Part shown: positions 34,398 to 46,044 of the stretch, piece after piece
Position numbering within the stretch: position 1 is the stretch's first letter
How the letters are laid out: each line of letters starts with the position of its first letter
NCBI GenBank assembly: GCA_030248135.1
Contig: JASANC010004235.1
Location: 1-64,000 of the forward strand
From: Theristus sp. LFF4_11
Taxonomy: Eukaryota > Nematoda > Chromadorea > Monhysterida > Xyalidae
Length of the DNA: 64,000 nt
Direction: 5' to 3'
Translations under genes and position numbers: made by a program
Notes under the pieces: model-generated
The model's database searches: none
What the model saw: only the letters and a program-made list of their open reading frames with translations
Told to the model about the DNA's origin: nothing

Positions 34398-37300
34398 TCA
34401 AAAACCAGCGAACCGTCGTCGGAAAACGCGGCTGCTCCAGAGGCGTATGGCGATGTGAACGAGTATTGGCCAGAGCAGCACGAACGCAATCGTACGCCAC
34501 GGCCAGTTGGGGAAGAACACGCTGCTTGTGGCGGCGGCTGCATGGCGTTGCTGCTGAACACACAAGCATGCAATGGACAATGAACGCATACTGATAATCA
34601 TTGTTACACATTGAAACTTGAAAACATTGGGCGAACCATACTGCAATTGCCAGAGGGGGGCTGCAAAGAATGCCGGAGGGGGCCTCGGTTCGGTGGTCAA
34701 GCAAGTGGTTTAGGTCCTGAGGCACTGGTGCGGCAAGCCAGAGACATCGGTTCGAGTCCTACTTGAGGTGTTCGAACTGCCTATCTGAGTATCTCCAATG
34801 ATGTCTGTGTCTCCTTTCAAAAATCAAACAAACCTGTTGAATGATGCTGCCTATGAGTCGATGTTGAGCAATGAGGCTGCCTTCGATCAGGTCCAGTTGG
34901 CGACTGATCTGTGTCAGTTGGCGATGCATGCTGAAATAAACGATAAGACAGGATTGAAAAAGACAATGCTGAATCCGTTCCGTGGCAATGACAATGCTGT
35001 GTATCACGTTTCACGTATGAAAGTGAATTTGCTCAGCATGACGCATTGACCCAAAAACAGACATTACCAACCGAAAGAGCACATTTGCGACGTGCGGATC
35101 ATACGCGAGCAACTCGGGTGACTCAGTACCACTGGAGTTAAGCGAGTCTGATGCATCGCCTCCGCTGTTCGTCGCAGTGCCAGTTTCGGTCGACTGGCTA
35201 CGTTGTTGAGTGGCACTATTGCTAGTGGCACCATGTTGAGTAGCACTGTTACTGGCAGCCGTAGCTGACGGGCCTGCTGACGGTTGCCCACTGCCACGGC
35301 GGCCTCGGGCCCCGCGCGGTTCACCACTCGGCCGACGCAGTTTAGTCAGCGGATCGTCTGGTGACGTGCTGAGACGTAATGGCAAAATCAATCACTAACA
35401 AATGCAATCAAACGAATTGCACTGATACACTGCTTTCTGCTCATCGGCTGTTACGTTTCAGTGCCTACAAGTTATGAGATGAATGCATTGAGCTCATATG
35501 CTCGCCACAGAGATCATACATAAAAGAAAACAACACATTGAAACGACCAACACAGTGAACAAAATCAAGCAATACGCTAAAACAGTTGTGGTGACCACAA
35601 AACAAAGAACAAAACGCCGTCTGACTCACAACTCAATGTTTGTCAGTTCATCGTGTTGTCTGATCTGTCGTTCCACCTGCAGTCGCTCGACGGCTTGCCA
35701 CGACTCCTCGTACAACTGCTGTAGATCACTGCAAACAGGCGTGAAGCGAGCGAGCTCGTCGACGCGCAGCGTGCTGGCCGGTTGCACGATGATGCTCGGC
35801 AGAAGTGAATCCGGTTTGTCTGCACAAAACAAACCGAGTTTGTTTACGAAACCAAAGAAAAAATCCTGAAAGTCAAAACAATTCAGTCTTAACGCGATGA
35901 AGAGCAGAAAAAACAAACAAAATGTAACCATGTTCGGTGGCCGCCAATCGTCCGCCACGTCGTTTCTTGGAGTGTTTTCGGTGATGCCGTGCCTCAGACG
36001 TCGTCGGCTTCTCAGTGGCCTCTTTCTCGGTTGCTCGTAACAACAATGCTTGCGTGCTCTCGCTAACCGCCAACTTCTGAAGTTGCAATGCAAATTGTTT
36101 TGTCTCTGCAACATAAGGCATTTCCATTTTTAAAGAACCAGTCTAAGAGTTTGCATGGTTGTGCTTGTGTGTGGTGGGTGCACACACCAAATCAATGCCC
36201 GTCGGAGCGGTGTCCCTTCTACTGAATCCTCCCCACATCCACACACGCAACGATCGACTTCATTTTACAATTTTCATTTTTTGGTTTGTCAACTATAGTC
36301 GGACTGGATAATTTCGGGCATTAGCTGATTGGCTGGTGCGTTACCGTAATCAGATTCAAACGCGGGCCGTTCAAATTGCACTTTGCTTTTTTAAAATTCA
36401 TAATTTTTGAGTGATTGTGTTGATGAATGTTTGGATTTTTAATGGGCAAAACTTGTTTATTATTTATGAAATACAGAAACATCAAAAAAGTACATTTTAA
36501 GGCGAATTTTTATTTTTTTCAGAAAAAAGAACGACGGCGACGGTGATGCGCTCTCGACGCTTGAAAAGTGAATATTCGTTTGAAAACCGATTGCTTTTCA
36601 AATTTTTCTCACAAAACAAATCATCATAAACAAAATTTTCAATTAAAAATCAAACACAACAACATTTTTAGTTGTCGTCGTTGCCGTCGCCGTCGTTCTT
36701 TTTCGGAAAATGAATTTGTGCCTTTGGAAACAGCTGATTTTAGTTTTTCTACATCTTTGAACTGTTTATAGACAATTTGTTGCAGTTTAAAAATACAGAA
36801 CAGCAGCTTTCATGGCCAAATTTTAATTTACATTTGTCACCGTCGTCGTCGTTCTTTTTTTTGAAAAAAATAATAATTCGCCTTAAACTTTACTTTTTTT
36901 GATTTTTCTGCATTTCATAAATCACAAACAAGTTTTGTCCATTGAAAATTCAAACATTCATCAACACACACTCAAAAATTAGAAATTTAAAAAAAGCAAA
37001 ATGCAATTTGAACGGCCCGCGTTTGAATCTGATTACGGTAACGCACCAGCCAATCAGCTAATGCCCGAAATTATCCAGTCCGACTATAAGTCAAGTCTGC
37101 CGTTCCACAACGCCTGTGCTATCGAGTTGCGTTTTTAGACCGAGTCACAACTTTCGAAAGCCCATTCCCAGACACACATCAGAGGCGTCTGCAAACAGCG
37201 CATCCTCATCGTCTGTCAGCGAAATGATCGAAGGTGAGACCGCCAACGCTCCAGCCCCATTTTGACATTGACTGTCTTGTTTCGTGTGTGCATTTCGGTC

Positions 37301-39455
37301 CACGTCCATCAAGGCACGTGCATTGTGTTGAACTGAAAGAAATCGAATTGCGACTTCCATGTTTTTGCTGAACAACGTTGAAAAACCGTCACAATGACAA
37401 ACGCAACAAACAACAACATGCTCGTGTCAGAACGTTGCATGTCCTTCTCGGTTTTTGGTGATATGTTTTACTTTATATTTGCCAGTTTTGATATTTCAGC
37501 GTTGACTTGGACTGTTGGACATGTCTTTTTGTGCCACCAAGGAAAGAGCAATGTTGTAATAATAATAATGATGAAGAATACATGGTTGTTTCGTTATTTG
37601 TTATCAGTTTTACTCTCTGTGCAATAAGAACTGTCCTAACGTGTCTAATAAAGATAGCAGCAGCAAGTCACTAAACAAGTTGGTTGCCCTGAAACGTAGA
37701 CGCACCCGCGCTTTGCTGTTTTGACTGACTGTGTTTACCAATTGATGGTGGCTTCGCTTCTGCTTGAGCAAAAGAATGATTGTTGCTGTCTGGCGTCACG
37801 TGACCATTTAGAATGATGTCGTCGTTGTTGTTGCTTTCACGAGCTCGAACATTCGGATCGTCTTTTGACGATTTCTTAAACTCGGCTGTCCCGACCACAA
37901 AACCATTGCCGATCTTTGAGGTGTCTGCAAATGGAAACGCAAATGAAGCGCACACTCAAACTTCCGTTTAAACAAAATATGTGTTGGCCTGACAGATTAC
38001 AAAAATAACGCGTGCTGTTGGAATTGGACCTTTCACAGCAACTGGTTGATCATGACCGCTGGTAGCATGATTGCCGATGGTACTATCGTCGTCGCCATTC
38101 ATCAATTCCTCAAAGTTGACATTCTTAGCATTGATAGTCTTTCCGTTAACATCGACCACTTCATACACTGGGCCGGCTTTATCGAGAAACTCTTGTACGT
38201 TGTCATCGAAGGACATCGTTTCAATGATCTGAAAAAAAAACACATCAAGCTTTCTATGAATCTCAGGACAGAGAATGATTAAAAGGAAACCGGACAACCC
38301 ACAAATTAGTATATACAGTGGCGGCCAAAAGTTTGGAAACCCCCATACGCGCGTGTGTGCTGTGGTATGTGCGTGCTTTCATTGTGCGCTTCTTCCCGAA
38401 CACATGATAGCTTTGTTTTTATGAACACAACAATTGCTCGTTCCAAAAATCAAAAATATTTGCTTATGTGCATGGTAATAACGCAAAAATGCGCGATATT
38501 CAGCGCACGCAGGGGTTTCCAAACTTTTGGCCGCCACAGTACAACGTGAACAATGGGCTACCTCTTTCAGCGCATCCACATACTGACTTTTTGCTGCGTC
38601 TGGCGATGTGTTGCCCAGAGAATTCCATGCTGACCTGAAGAATTTGGTTAAATTAAAAAATGGAACAGTTCATGATGTTCCTTTTCTGGCAGATAATTTC
38701 GAGTCTGTAAACACATTTGTCATAACTCTACCAGAACCAAGTCAACCATTTTTTGTCACAAACTACCGATCATAGAAGAGTTCAACTGACCATTTAGCTC
38801 GATTAACAACGTCCCAAAATGACGGCTTTGGTGTGTTGCATTGTCCTTGTGTAGCCTGTTTGTACAACGCATAGAACTTCAATTTCATGTCATTTGACGG
38901 CTGATACGGACCTGCAAATGACATTACTGTGCTGTGCACACCATTTTGACAAAGCATTCTGTTCAAATCAGAGCAAATCGACTGCAAAATAATACAAATC
39001 GCCGGGTGCAGGACATGACATTTCGATTACATTTTTCAACATTTCGAATGCAATCAGTTTTAAGGTTTTGTGGAAACCCAAAAAATTGGCAGAAATTAAA
39101 AAAAAATTAGCGAGAGCGACTTTAACATCTCACGTATTATGGAGGCAAATAATCAATTTGTGAATTTTCCTATTACTAGAACATTTCTACGGCGTGATGG
39201 AACCCGATTCCTTCTGCAACACGAAAGTGGGAACAAAAATGATACTGTACTTTTTTTATTTTATGCCATGATAATCTCGACGAATTACCTGCATCCTAAC
39301 TTTTCTTTAACAGACATGAGGTGGCAGGCACAGACGACACAGCACAGACGAAAAACAAAGAGTAAAGACATCAAAGAATTTAGCCAACCGTCTTTTGGCA
39401 ATTCATGGATGATTCTGACAGCCGATTGAAACTGGTCGTCAAGTGTACCAACCAT
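34398..39455 (-). CDS. ACBD5: Acyl-CoA-binding domain-containing protein 5 (peroxisomal, tail-anchored)
   Basis: Minus-strand exons in order: 39455-39389, 38911-38791, 38634-38562, 38228-38030, 37924-37739, 37332-about 37160, 36105-35929, 35819-35630, 35368-35072, 34930-34834, 34553-34398. All junctions keep frame except exon 6 to 7, which I could not resolve; a small exon may be missing. Exons 1-3 give the acyl-CoA-binding domain ([40 protein letters not shown]). Exon 4 matches the conserved extension ([23 protein letters not shown]). Exon 6 encodes [13 protein letters not shown], a strong FFAT candidate. Exon 10 is a short coil ([17 protein letters not shown]). Exon 11 is a tail anchor ([20 protein letters not shown]) followed by basic residues. 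In animals ACBD5 binds very-long-chain acyl-CoA and tethers peroxisomes to ER. Confidence 0.88.
34702..34768 (+). ncRNA. tRNA-like / SINE-head-like sequence
   Basis: An A-box-like TGGTTTAGG and a near-perfect B box, GGTTCGAGTCC, are spaced as in a pol III promoter. CAAGTGG can pair with CTACTTG, but the T stem then overlaps and has mismatches, so no clean cloverleaf forms. It is probably a tRNA-derived SINE head or decayed tRNA, on the strand opposite ACBD5 in its last intron. Confidence 0.35.
36296..37086. mobile_element. Foldback Tc1/mariner-type MITE, 791 bp
   Basis: TAGTCGGACTGGATAATTTC begins a terminal inverted repeat of more than 90 bp, whose copy ends at CCAGTCCGACTA. TA flanks both sides (36294-36295, 37087-37088). 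Inverted similarity extends inward (ACGACGGCGACGG blocks), so nearly the whole element can form a hairpin. It lies in ACBD5 between exons 6 and 7, in the interval where my exon model does not close. Confidence 0.85.
38316..38539. mobile_element. Tc1-type MITE (CAGTGGCGGCCAAAAG)
   Basis: 224 bp with inverted termini CAGTGGCGGCCAAAAGTTTG and CAAACTTTTGGCCGCCACAG, flanked by TA (38314-38315, 38540-38541). The terminus closely follows the canonical Tc1 pattern. It lies in ACBD5 intron 3. Confidence 0.85.
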
Positions 39456-41219
39456 GAGCACACGTTGTAGCAGGTACTGCCGGCCACTTTCAAACCAATA
39501 TTCACTTGCACTGTCGCTGCCGCACTTTTGTGATTGGGACATGCATCTGCTCTGGGATAGGCTTGTTAAAAAAACAAAAATCGTCAAAAATCAAAGTTGT
39601 GCTAAATCAATTAGGGAGTTCGAAGAACCACATATGATATGCAAGCGCCTCCCGAATGACTCCCGTATGGTGGAACTTTGCAGATTTTGTTTTGGTGACC
39701 TCAATTACCCCTTTTCCAAACCGTTACCAGTAGCGAAAATGCGGGGGTGGGGGGGGGGGGTCCACCCTCCCCCCCTCAGCCGAAAATCCTGCCCGTGCAC
39801 GGGCAGATACCCGTGTACCCCCCTCCCCCTTTATCTCGACACGGGTACTAGACTCCCCCCAACCCCCCTCCACCATAGTTGTTCCAGAGCCGAGGGGTTG
39901 GGGTGGGGGGGGGGCCGATATAGATAGCTGGAGCAAATCTTTCAGATAGATAGATAGCTGGAAAATTTTTTTTTGGGGGGGGGGGGGGCGCGGTGGGGCA
40001 TGTGACTTTGGGGGGGGGGGCGGTCAAAATTTTCAAATTTGATAGACAGATAGCAAAAACGCTAAAAAGCTATAAAAACGGCATGCGGTCGATCCGGTAC
40101 CGGTCGATCCGGTATGGTCGATCCGGTACCGGTCGATCCGGTATGGTCGATCCGGTACCGGTCGATCCGGTACCGGTCGATCCGGTACCTGGCAATTTTC
40201 TAGGGCGGTCGATCAGGTACCAGGTCGATCCGGTACTCGGTCGATCCGGTACCAATTGAAATTTTCAACTGTTTTAGCATTCAATTCAATTTGTTTCTGA
40301 TTTGTTTTCCATTTTTCTTCGTTTCTCTCATTTTATCTGATGTCTGAAACATTTTACCGCAGGTTTTTTTGGGGAAATATGAAAATAAAAACAACAGACA
40401 TTTTTCCTCAACTCCAAAAGAGAACCGAATCAGTCTTCATATTTTTATTTTGTTCTCCTTTTCTTGCTGAGCTGATAATTTTGCAAATTTTCACCGTCTT
40501 GACTCTTGGAGCTTTATTCTTCTGGAAAATAGTTCAGAAAATAAAAAAAACATATGGTACACTTGTTTTGCTTTTTTCAGAATCAGATTACGATTCCCAA
40601 AACCAACCAAGTGTCGCAAGTCGTCGTCGTCTCATAACGTATCATCAACAATCGTATCAACAATCAACCAAAGAAAAATCGAAAACATAACGAATTGAAC
40701 GCTAAAAACCCGTAAAACAGCTGAAAATTTCAATTGGTACCGGATCGACCGAGCATAGTTGTTCTAGGGGGGGGGGCCTGGGGGGGGGCCGGCCCCCCCA
40801 AAAAATTTTCGAATCTATCTCTATCAGAAAGGTTTTTTCGGCTCAGCTATTATCTATCTAAAAAAGTTTTTTCAGCCAGCTATCTATCTGAAAATTTCTG
40901 TCTTCGAAGACATAAAATGAGTCAATTTTTGACCAAAATTGACCAATTTTGCTTGAAATTCTTAAAAATTTTGCTAATTTTAGTTAAAATATGCGTTTAT
41001 ATTTGATTTTCAGCGTGTTTTAAGCATTATTTAGCTGTTTTTATAGCTTTTTAGCGTTTTAGCTATCTATCTATCTGATTTCAAAATTTTGACCGGCCCC
41101 CCCCCAAAGTCACATGGCCCCCCCCGCGCCCCCCCCCCAAAATTTTCCAGCTATCTATCTATCTGGAAAATTTGCTCCAGCTATCTATATCGGCCCCCCC
41201 CAAACCCCCGGCTCTGGAA

Positions 41220-42036
41220 TAGAGATGTAAGCTTCAAAAAAAAATTTTTTTTTAATTTTTTTTTAAAAAAAAAGTAAAAAAAATGAGCATTTTTTTTATT
41301 TTTTTTTATTTATCAAAATTTTTTTTTGTTTTTTTTTCAAATTTTTTTAGGTTTTTCAAAAATAATATCAAAAATGCGTGTTAGTTTTCGGTTTTGTTTC
41401 CCTTATTTTTGGCATATGGGAGCGGGGGACAGTGCGTAGGCGAGGGGTGGGGTGGGGCCGGGGTACACGGTACCCCCCCAGAGCACCAGAGACCGTCGGG
41501 TGGGGGGGGGGGTGGGGGCACCGTGCCACCCCCTCCCTAAAACCGGGCACCCCCCCCCCCGCGTCGAGTACTTGAGCGTCGCAAAGGCTAGTTCAACAAA
41601 TTCCGATGCCGCTAAGGTGAGATAGAAGCAGAGAACTCACATTTATGCATCGTTTTTCAGTATCTCGAAAGGTCGAAATTGCACTGTCTGCCACTGCAAG
41701 CGTAACTTCGTTGGTTGCTCGTTGCTGTTTCGCCTCGTGTCGTCATGATCACACCGGTTTGTTGTTGAACTTGTTTCCGTGTTATTTGAGGTGAATTGAG
41801 AGGCAAAACACGAGACGTGATGTCGTCGGTGGGAAAATGGGGTCGCCGAAACCAAGTCTGAAATTTTCACCCTCCTCCCATATGAGTGGGGGTCATATGG
41901 TAAGTCGGTGGCTCCTCAGATGGTGATATTCGGACTCCCTGAAAAATTCTGAACAACTTTCATTTAAAAAAAAAATTAAAAAAAATTTTTTTTTTTTTTA
42001 AAAAAATAGAAAATTTTTTTTTTCTTGACATCTCTA
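41220..42036. mobile_element. TAGAGATG-family hAT-like MITE
   Basis: The termini TAGAGATG / CATCTCTA are flanked by perfect CTCTGGAA duplications (41212-41219, 42037-42044). The 817-bp interior holds a G-run segment (41402-41565) and a diverged block related to the TAGGGTTG family (about 41580-41960). Confidence 0.8.
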
Positions 42037-42048
42037 CTCTGGAACAAC

Positions 42049-42516
42049 CATAGTTGTTCCAGAGCCGAGGGGTTGGGGGGGGCCGATATAGATAGCTGGA
42101 GCAAATTTTTTAGATAGATAGATAGCTGGAAAATTTTGGGGGGGCCGCGGGGGGGGCCATGTGACTTTGGGGGGGGGGCGGTCAAAATTTTGAAATTAGA
42201 TAGATAGATAGCTAAAACGCTAAAAAGCTATAAAAACAGCAAAATAATGCTTAAAATATGCTAAAAATCAAGTATAAACGCATATTTTGCCTAAAATTAG
42301 CAAAATTTTAACGAATTTCGAGCAAAAACGGTCAATTTTGGTCAAAAATTGACTCATTTTATATCTTCGAAGACAAAAATTTTCAGATAGATAGCTGGCT
42401 GAGAAAATTTTTTAGATAGATAATAGCTGAGCCGAAAAAACTTCTCTGATAGAGATAGATTCGAAATTTTTTTGGGGGGGGCCGGCCCCCCCAGGCCCCC
42501 CCCTAGAACAACTATG
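42049..42516. mobile_element. CATAGTTGTTC-family element (inner copy)
   Basis: A 468-bp element with CATAGTTGTTCCAGAG / CTAGAACAACTATG ends and perfect GGAACAAC duplications (42041-42048, 42517-42524). Its target is the terminal GGAACAAC of the enclosing copy. Confidence 0.85.
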
Positions 42517-42863
42517 GGAACAACTATGCGACCGAGTACCGGATCGACCGACCTGGTACCGGATCGACCGCCCTAGAAAATTGCCAGGTACCGGATCGAC
42601 CCCGCCCCCCCCCGTAGAACAACTATGCCCTCCGCGAGAAAACACGGGATCGCACCCCCCCTGACGGTGGTCAATCTCCTCAATTTTTTTCCAAAAATAC
42701 CGTAATTTTTGCATTTTTCTTGACAAATTTCTTGCCTCTTCTTGTGTTTTGACCTCCAAAACGTCACTAATTGCCCCCTGTCCCCAGCTAAGCTAATGCT
42801 AAAGTGAAGACAAACATACCGCCTTGAAATTCGATCAATACTTCTGATCAGTACCGTGGGCGA

Positions 42864-43642
42864 GGCATGCGGTCGATCCGGTACGGTCGATCCGGTACCG
42901 GTCGATCCGGTACCGGTCGATCCGGTACCTGGCAATTTTCTAGGGCGGTCGATCCGGTACCGGTCGATCCGGTACCGGTCGATCCGGTACCGGTCGATCC
43001 GGTACCTGGCAATTTTCAACTGTTTTTTTTCAACTGGCTGTTTTGGCATTCAATTCAATTTGTTTCTGATTTGTTTTCCATTTTTCTTCGTTTCTCTCAT
43101 TTTATGATGTCTGAAACATTTTACCGCAGGTTTTTTCGCGGGAAATATGAAAATAAAAACAACAGACATTTTTCCTCAACTCCAAAAGAGAACCGAATCA
43201 GTCTTCATATTTTTATTTTCTTCTCCTTTTTTGCTGAGCTGATAATTTTGCAAATTTTCACCGTCTTGGAGCTTTATTCTTCTGAAAAATAGTTCAGAAA
43301 ATAAAAAAACATATGGTACACTTGTTTTGCTTTTTTCAGAATCAGATTACGATTACCAAAACCAACCAAGTGTCGCTCGCAAGTCGTCGTCGTCTCATAT
43401 CGTATCATCAACAATCGTATCAACAATCAACAAAAGAAAAATCGAAAACATAACGAATTGAACGCTAAAAACCCGTAAAACAGCTGAAAATTTCAATTGG
43501 TACCGGATCGACCGAGTACCGGATCGACCGGTACCGGATCGACCGCCCTAGAAAATTGCCAGGTACCGGATCGACCGGTACCGGATCGACCGGCACCGGA
43601 TCGACCGTACCGGATCGACCGGTACCGGATCGACCTACAGCC
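42864..43642. mobile_element. GGTCGATCCGGTACC tandem-arm element, copy 2
   Basis: A 779-bp element starting GGCATGCGGTCGATCC and ending GATCGACCTACAGCC, with perfect GTGGGCGA duplications (42856-42863, 43643-43650). The arms are tandem 15-bp units in opposite orientation; the interior is AT-rich and conserved among the three copies. Confidence 0.85.
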
Positions 43643-44628
43643 GTGGGCGAGGGGGGGGGTGGTGGGGGGGGTACACCCCCCCAGAGCACCCGAGGCCGTC
43701 GGGTGGGGGGGGGGTCGGGGGCACCGTGCCACCCCCCTAAAACCGGGCACCCCCCCCATCGGACCCCCCCCCCCCTCGAAAATTTGGCCGACACCCCCCC
43801 CCACACCCCCCAGGAAATTTTGTCTGGCGGAGACCCCCCCCCCCAAAATTTTCCGTATACCCAAATTTTTTTTCGAAAATTATGATTTTTTGTCTTAAAG
43901 TCCATAATATAAGCTGAATATATGATAACTTGACCATCTTCATTGTAATTTCAACGATTTTGCAGCAAAATTTAGCTTTTTTCCTTCAAAATTTAAGCGA
44001 AAAATTATCATGGGGGGGTGGTGGGGGTGGACCCCCCCACAGAAAATTTTGAAAAAATGCACCCCCCCATGGGACCCCCATTGAAGGGTATCCCACGTTA
44101 CCATAGGTTGGACCCCCCCTCACTTTTTGGTCGGCACCCCCCCCCCCCCCACGGCACCATACTAGGGTTGTTAAACAAAAATGCCGATTTTTTTTTAATT
44201 CGAAAAATTTTCCTCTAATATGCTCTGAAAACCTCAATTTTGGCACAATTTTTCGAAAGTTCAACAAAAATTTTCTTTGATTATACCTCGTAAAACCTTT
44301 AGCAGTCGATTTTGGACCGTTTTACCGACTGATTTTAGGCTACGACAACATCTGCGATGAAGTTTTTGAGCGTCCCAAAGCTTGGCCTACAATTTCCGAT
44401 GCAGATAAGGTGACGATTCGCCTCGCAGAGCGTCCGATTGTGCTCGCTGCTCCGTTTGCAAGCGCTACGTTGTCTGGTTGCTTGCTGCTTCGTGTCGTGT
44501 CGTCGCGACACCATCAGAAGAATTGATCGAATTTCAAGGCGGTATGTTGGTCTTCACTTTAGCATTAGTTTAGCTGGGGACAATTAGTGACGTTTTGGAG
44601 GTTAAAACACAAGAAGAGGCATGGTGAC

Positions 44629-45105
44629 CATAGTTGTTCTAGGGGGGGGCCTGGGGGGGGGGCGGCCCCCCCCCCAAAAAAATTTTGGAATCTTTATGTA
44701 TCAAACAGGTTTTTTTGGCTCAGCTATTATCTATCTGAAAAAATTTCTCATCCAGCTATCTATCTGAAAATTTTTGTCTTCGAAGACATAAAATGAGTCA
44801 ATTTTTGACCAAAATTGACCATTTTTGCTCGTAATTCTTGAAAATTTCGCTAATTTTAGGTAAAATACGCGTTTATACTTGATTTTTAGTGTATTTTTAA
44901 CATTATTTTGCTGTTTTTATAGCTTTTTAGCGTTTTAGCTATATATCTATCAAATTTCAAAATTTTGACCGGCCCCCCCTCCAAAGTCCCATGGCCCCCG
45001 CCTCCCCCCCCCCCAAAATTTTCCAGCTATCTATCTATCTGGAAAATTTGCTCCAGCTATCTATATCGGCCCCCCCCCCAACCCTTCGGCTCTGGAACAA
45101 CAATG
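44629..45105. mobile_element. CATAGTTGTTC-family element inside a TAGGGTTG element
   Basis: A 477-bp element with CATAGTTGTTCTAGG / GGAACAACAATG ends and perfect ATGGTGAC duplications (44621-44628, 45106-45113). The uninterrupted site is visible in the copy at 51390-51420. Confidence 0.85.
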
Positions 45106-45203
45106 ATGGTGACGGTTTGGAAAAGGGGTAATTGAGGTCACCAAAACAAAATCTGCAAAGTTCCGCCATACGGGAGTCATTCGGGAGGCGCTTGCATATC
45201 ATA

Positions 45204-45661
45204 CCGTATTACCCCCAATAAACCCCCATGGGGGATTAATACGTCAGCGACTTTTAGGGGTGGGGGTTTATTGGTGGGGGGGGGGATTATTGGTGGGGGG
45301 GGGGGTTATTTTACAAAAAATTCTAGGGGTGGGGGTTTGTTGAAAAATGGCAAAAATACATTGCATGGCAGGCAAGAAAGTCGCAGAAACTTCTACTCTA
45401 CATAGAAATTTCCTTTTATAACAGACTTTTGTAATGAAATTACTGTTAACTCACCCATTTGGGGCCTTTGGTAGCACAATTTCATCATTTTCACTGCAAC
45501 CAGCCACTGAATTCGCTGGGTATGTGTTTCAAACAGGTCTCCAATAATCCCCCATGGGGGATTATTTGTGGGGGGGATTATTCGGAAACTGGTCGGGGGG
45601 TGGGGGTTTATTGGTGGGGGGGGGATTAATGGTGGGGGGGGGTTTAATGGGGGTAATACGG
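45204..45661. mobile_element. Tc1/mariner-type MITE, CCGTATTACC termini, copy 2
   Basis: The ends CCGTATTACCCCC / GGGGGTAATACGG have TA on the left (45202-45203) and T on the right, where one A seems lost. The empty site CATATCATATGTGG is preserved in the intact relative near 51300. Confidence 0.75.
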
Positions 45662-46044
45662 TTGTGGTTCTTCGGACTCCCTGATTGATTTAGCACAACT
45701 TTGATTTTTGAAATTTTTTTTTTAATTTTTTCTTTAAAAAAAAACAAAAATGACGATTTTTGTTTTTTTTTAACAACCCTACACCATACCCCCCTTCGAA
45801 AATTGTTTTGGGTCCACGGTACTGCTTCTGATGATGTCGCGACGACACGACACGAAGCAGCAACCAGAAAACGTAGCGCTTGCAAACGGAGCAGCGAGCA
45901 CAGTCGGACGTTCTGGGAGGCGAATCGTCACCTTATCTGCATCGGAAATGGAAATGGTAGGCCAAGCTTTGGGACGCTCAAAAACTTCATCGCAGATGTT
46001 GTCGAAGCCTAAAATCAGTCGGTAAAACGGTCCAAAAATAAAAT

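Larger units (their letters stand above)
40754..42528. mobile_element. CATAGTTGTTC-family element inserted in tandem-arm copy 1
   Basis: The termini CATAGTTGTTCTAGG / GGAACAACTATG are flanked by perfect CGACCGAG duplications (40746-40753, 42529-42536). It contains two further insertions, both in its last 30 bp. Confidence 0.85.
40080..42600. mobile_element. GGTCGATCCGGTACC tandem-arm element, copy 1 (interrupted)
   Basis: Left arm 40087-40255 is a tandem array of GGTCGATCCGGTACC units. The right arm begins at 40735, is interrupted by 40754-42528, and resumes at 42529-42600. It lacks the family's usual right end, CTACAGCC. The interior (about 40260-40730) is shared with copies 2 and 3. Confidence 0.7.
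39874..42627. mobile_element. CATAGTTGTTC-family hAT-like element (host copy)
   Basis: It starts CATAGTTGTTCCAGAGCC and ends GTAGAACAACTATG. Flanks CCCTCCAC (39866-39873) and CCCTCCGC (42628-42635) match at 7 of 8 positions. The tandem-arm element starting at 40080 is inserted in it. Recurrent GATAGATAGATAGCTGGAAA blocks lie near the ends. Confidence 0.65.
44163..45781. mobile_element. TAGGGTTG-family hAT-like MITE with two insertions
   Basis: The termini TAGGGTTGTTAAA / TTTAACAACCCTA are flanked by perfect CACCATAC duplications (44155-44162, 45782-45789). It is interrupted by a CATAGTTGTTC element (44629-45105) and a TA-flanked element (45204-45661). Confidence 0.85.
42849..45824. mobile_element. 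G-run-rich hAT-like element, copy 2 (host of three layers)
   Basis: It starts CAGTACCGTGGGC and ends in its inverse, ...CCACGGTACTG. Flanks are perfect CTTCTGAT duplications (42841-42848, 45825-45832). It is split by tandem-arm copy 2 and by the TAGGGTTG element at 44163. Confidence 0.85.

Noticed and set aside
38030..38228. EFLDKAG in ACBD5 exon 4 as the FFAT motif
   Set aside because: It aligns with the conserved ACBD5 extension after the acyl-CoA-binding domain and has Lys at the key Ala position; LFADASD in exon 6 fits better.
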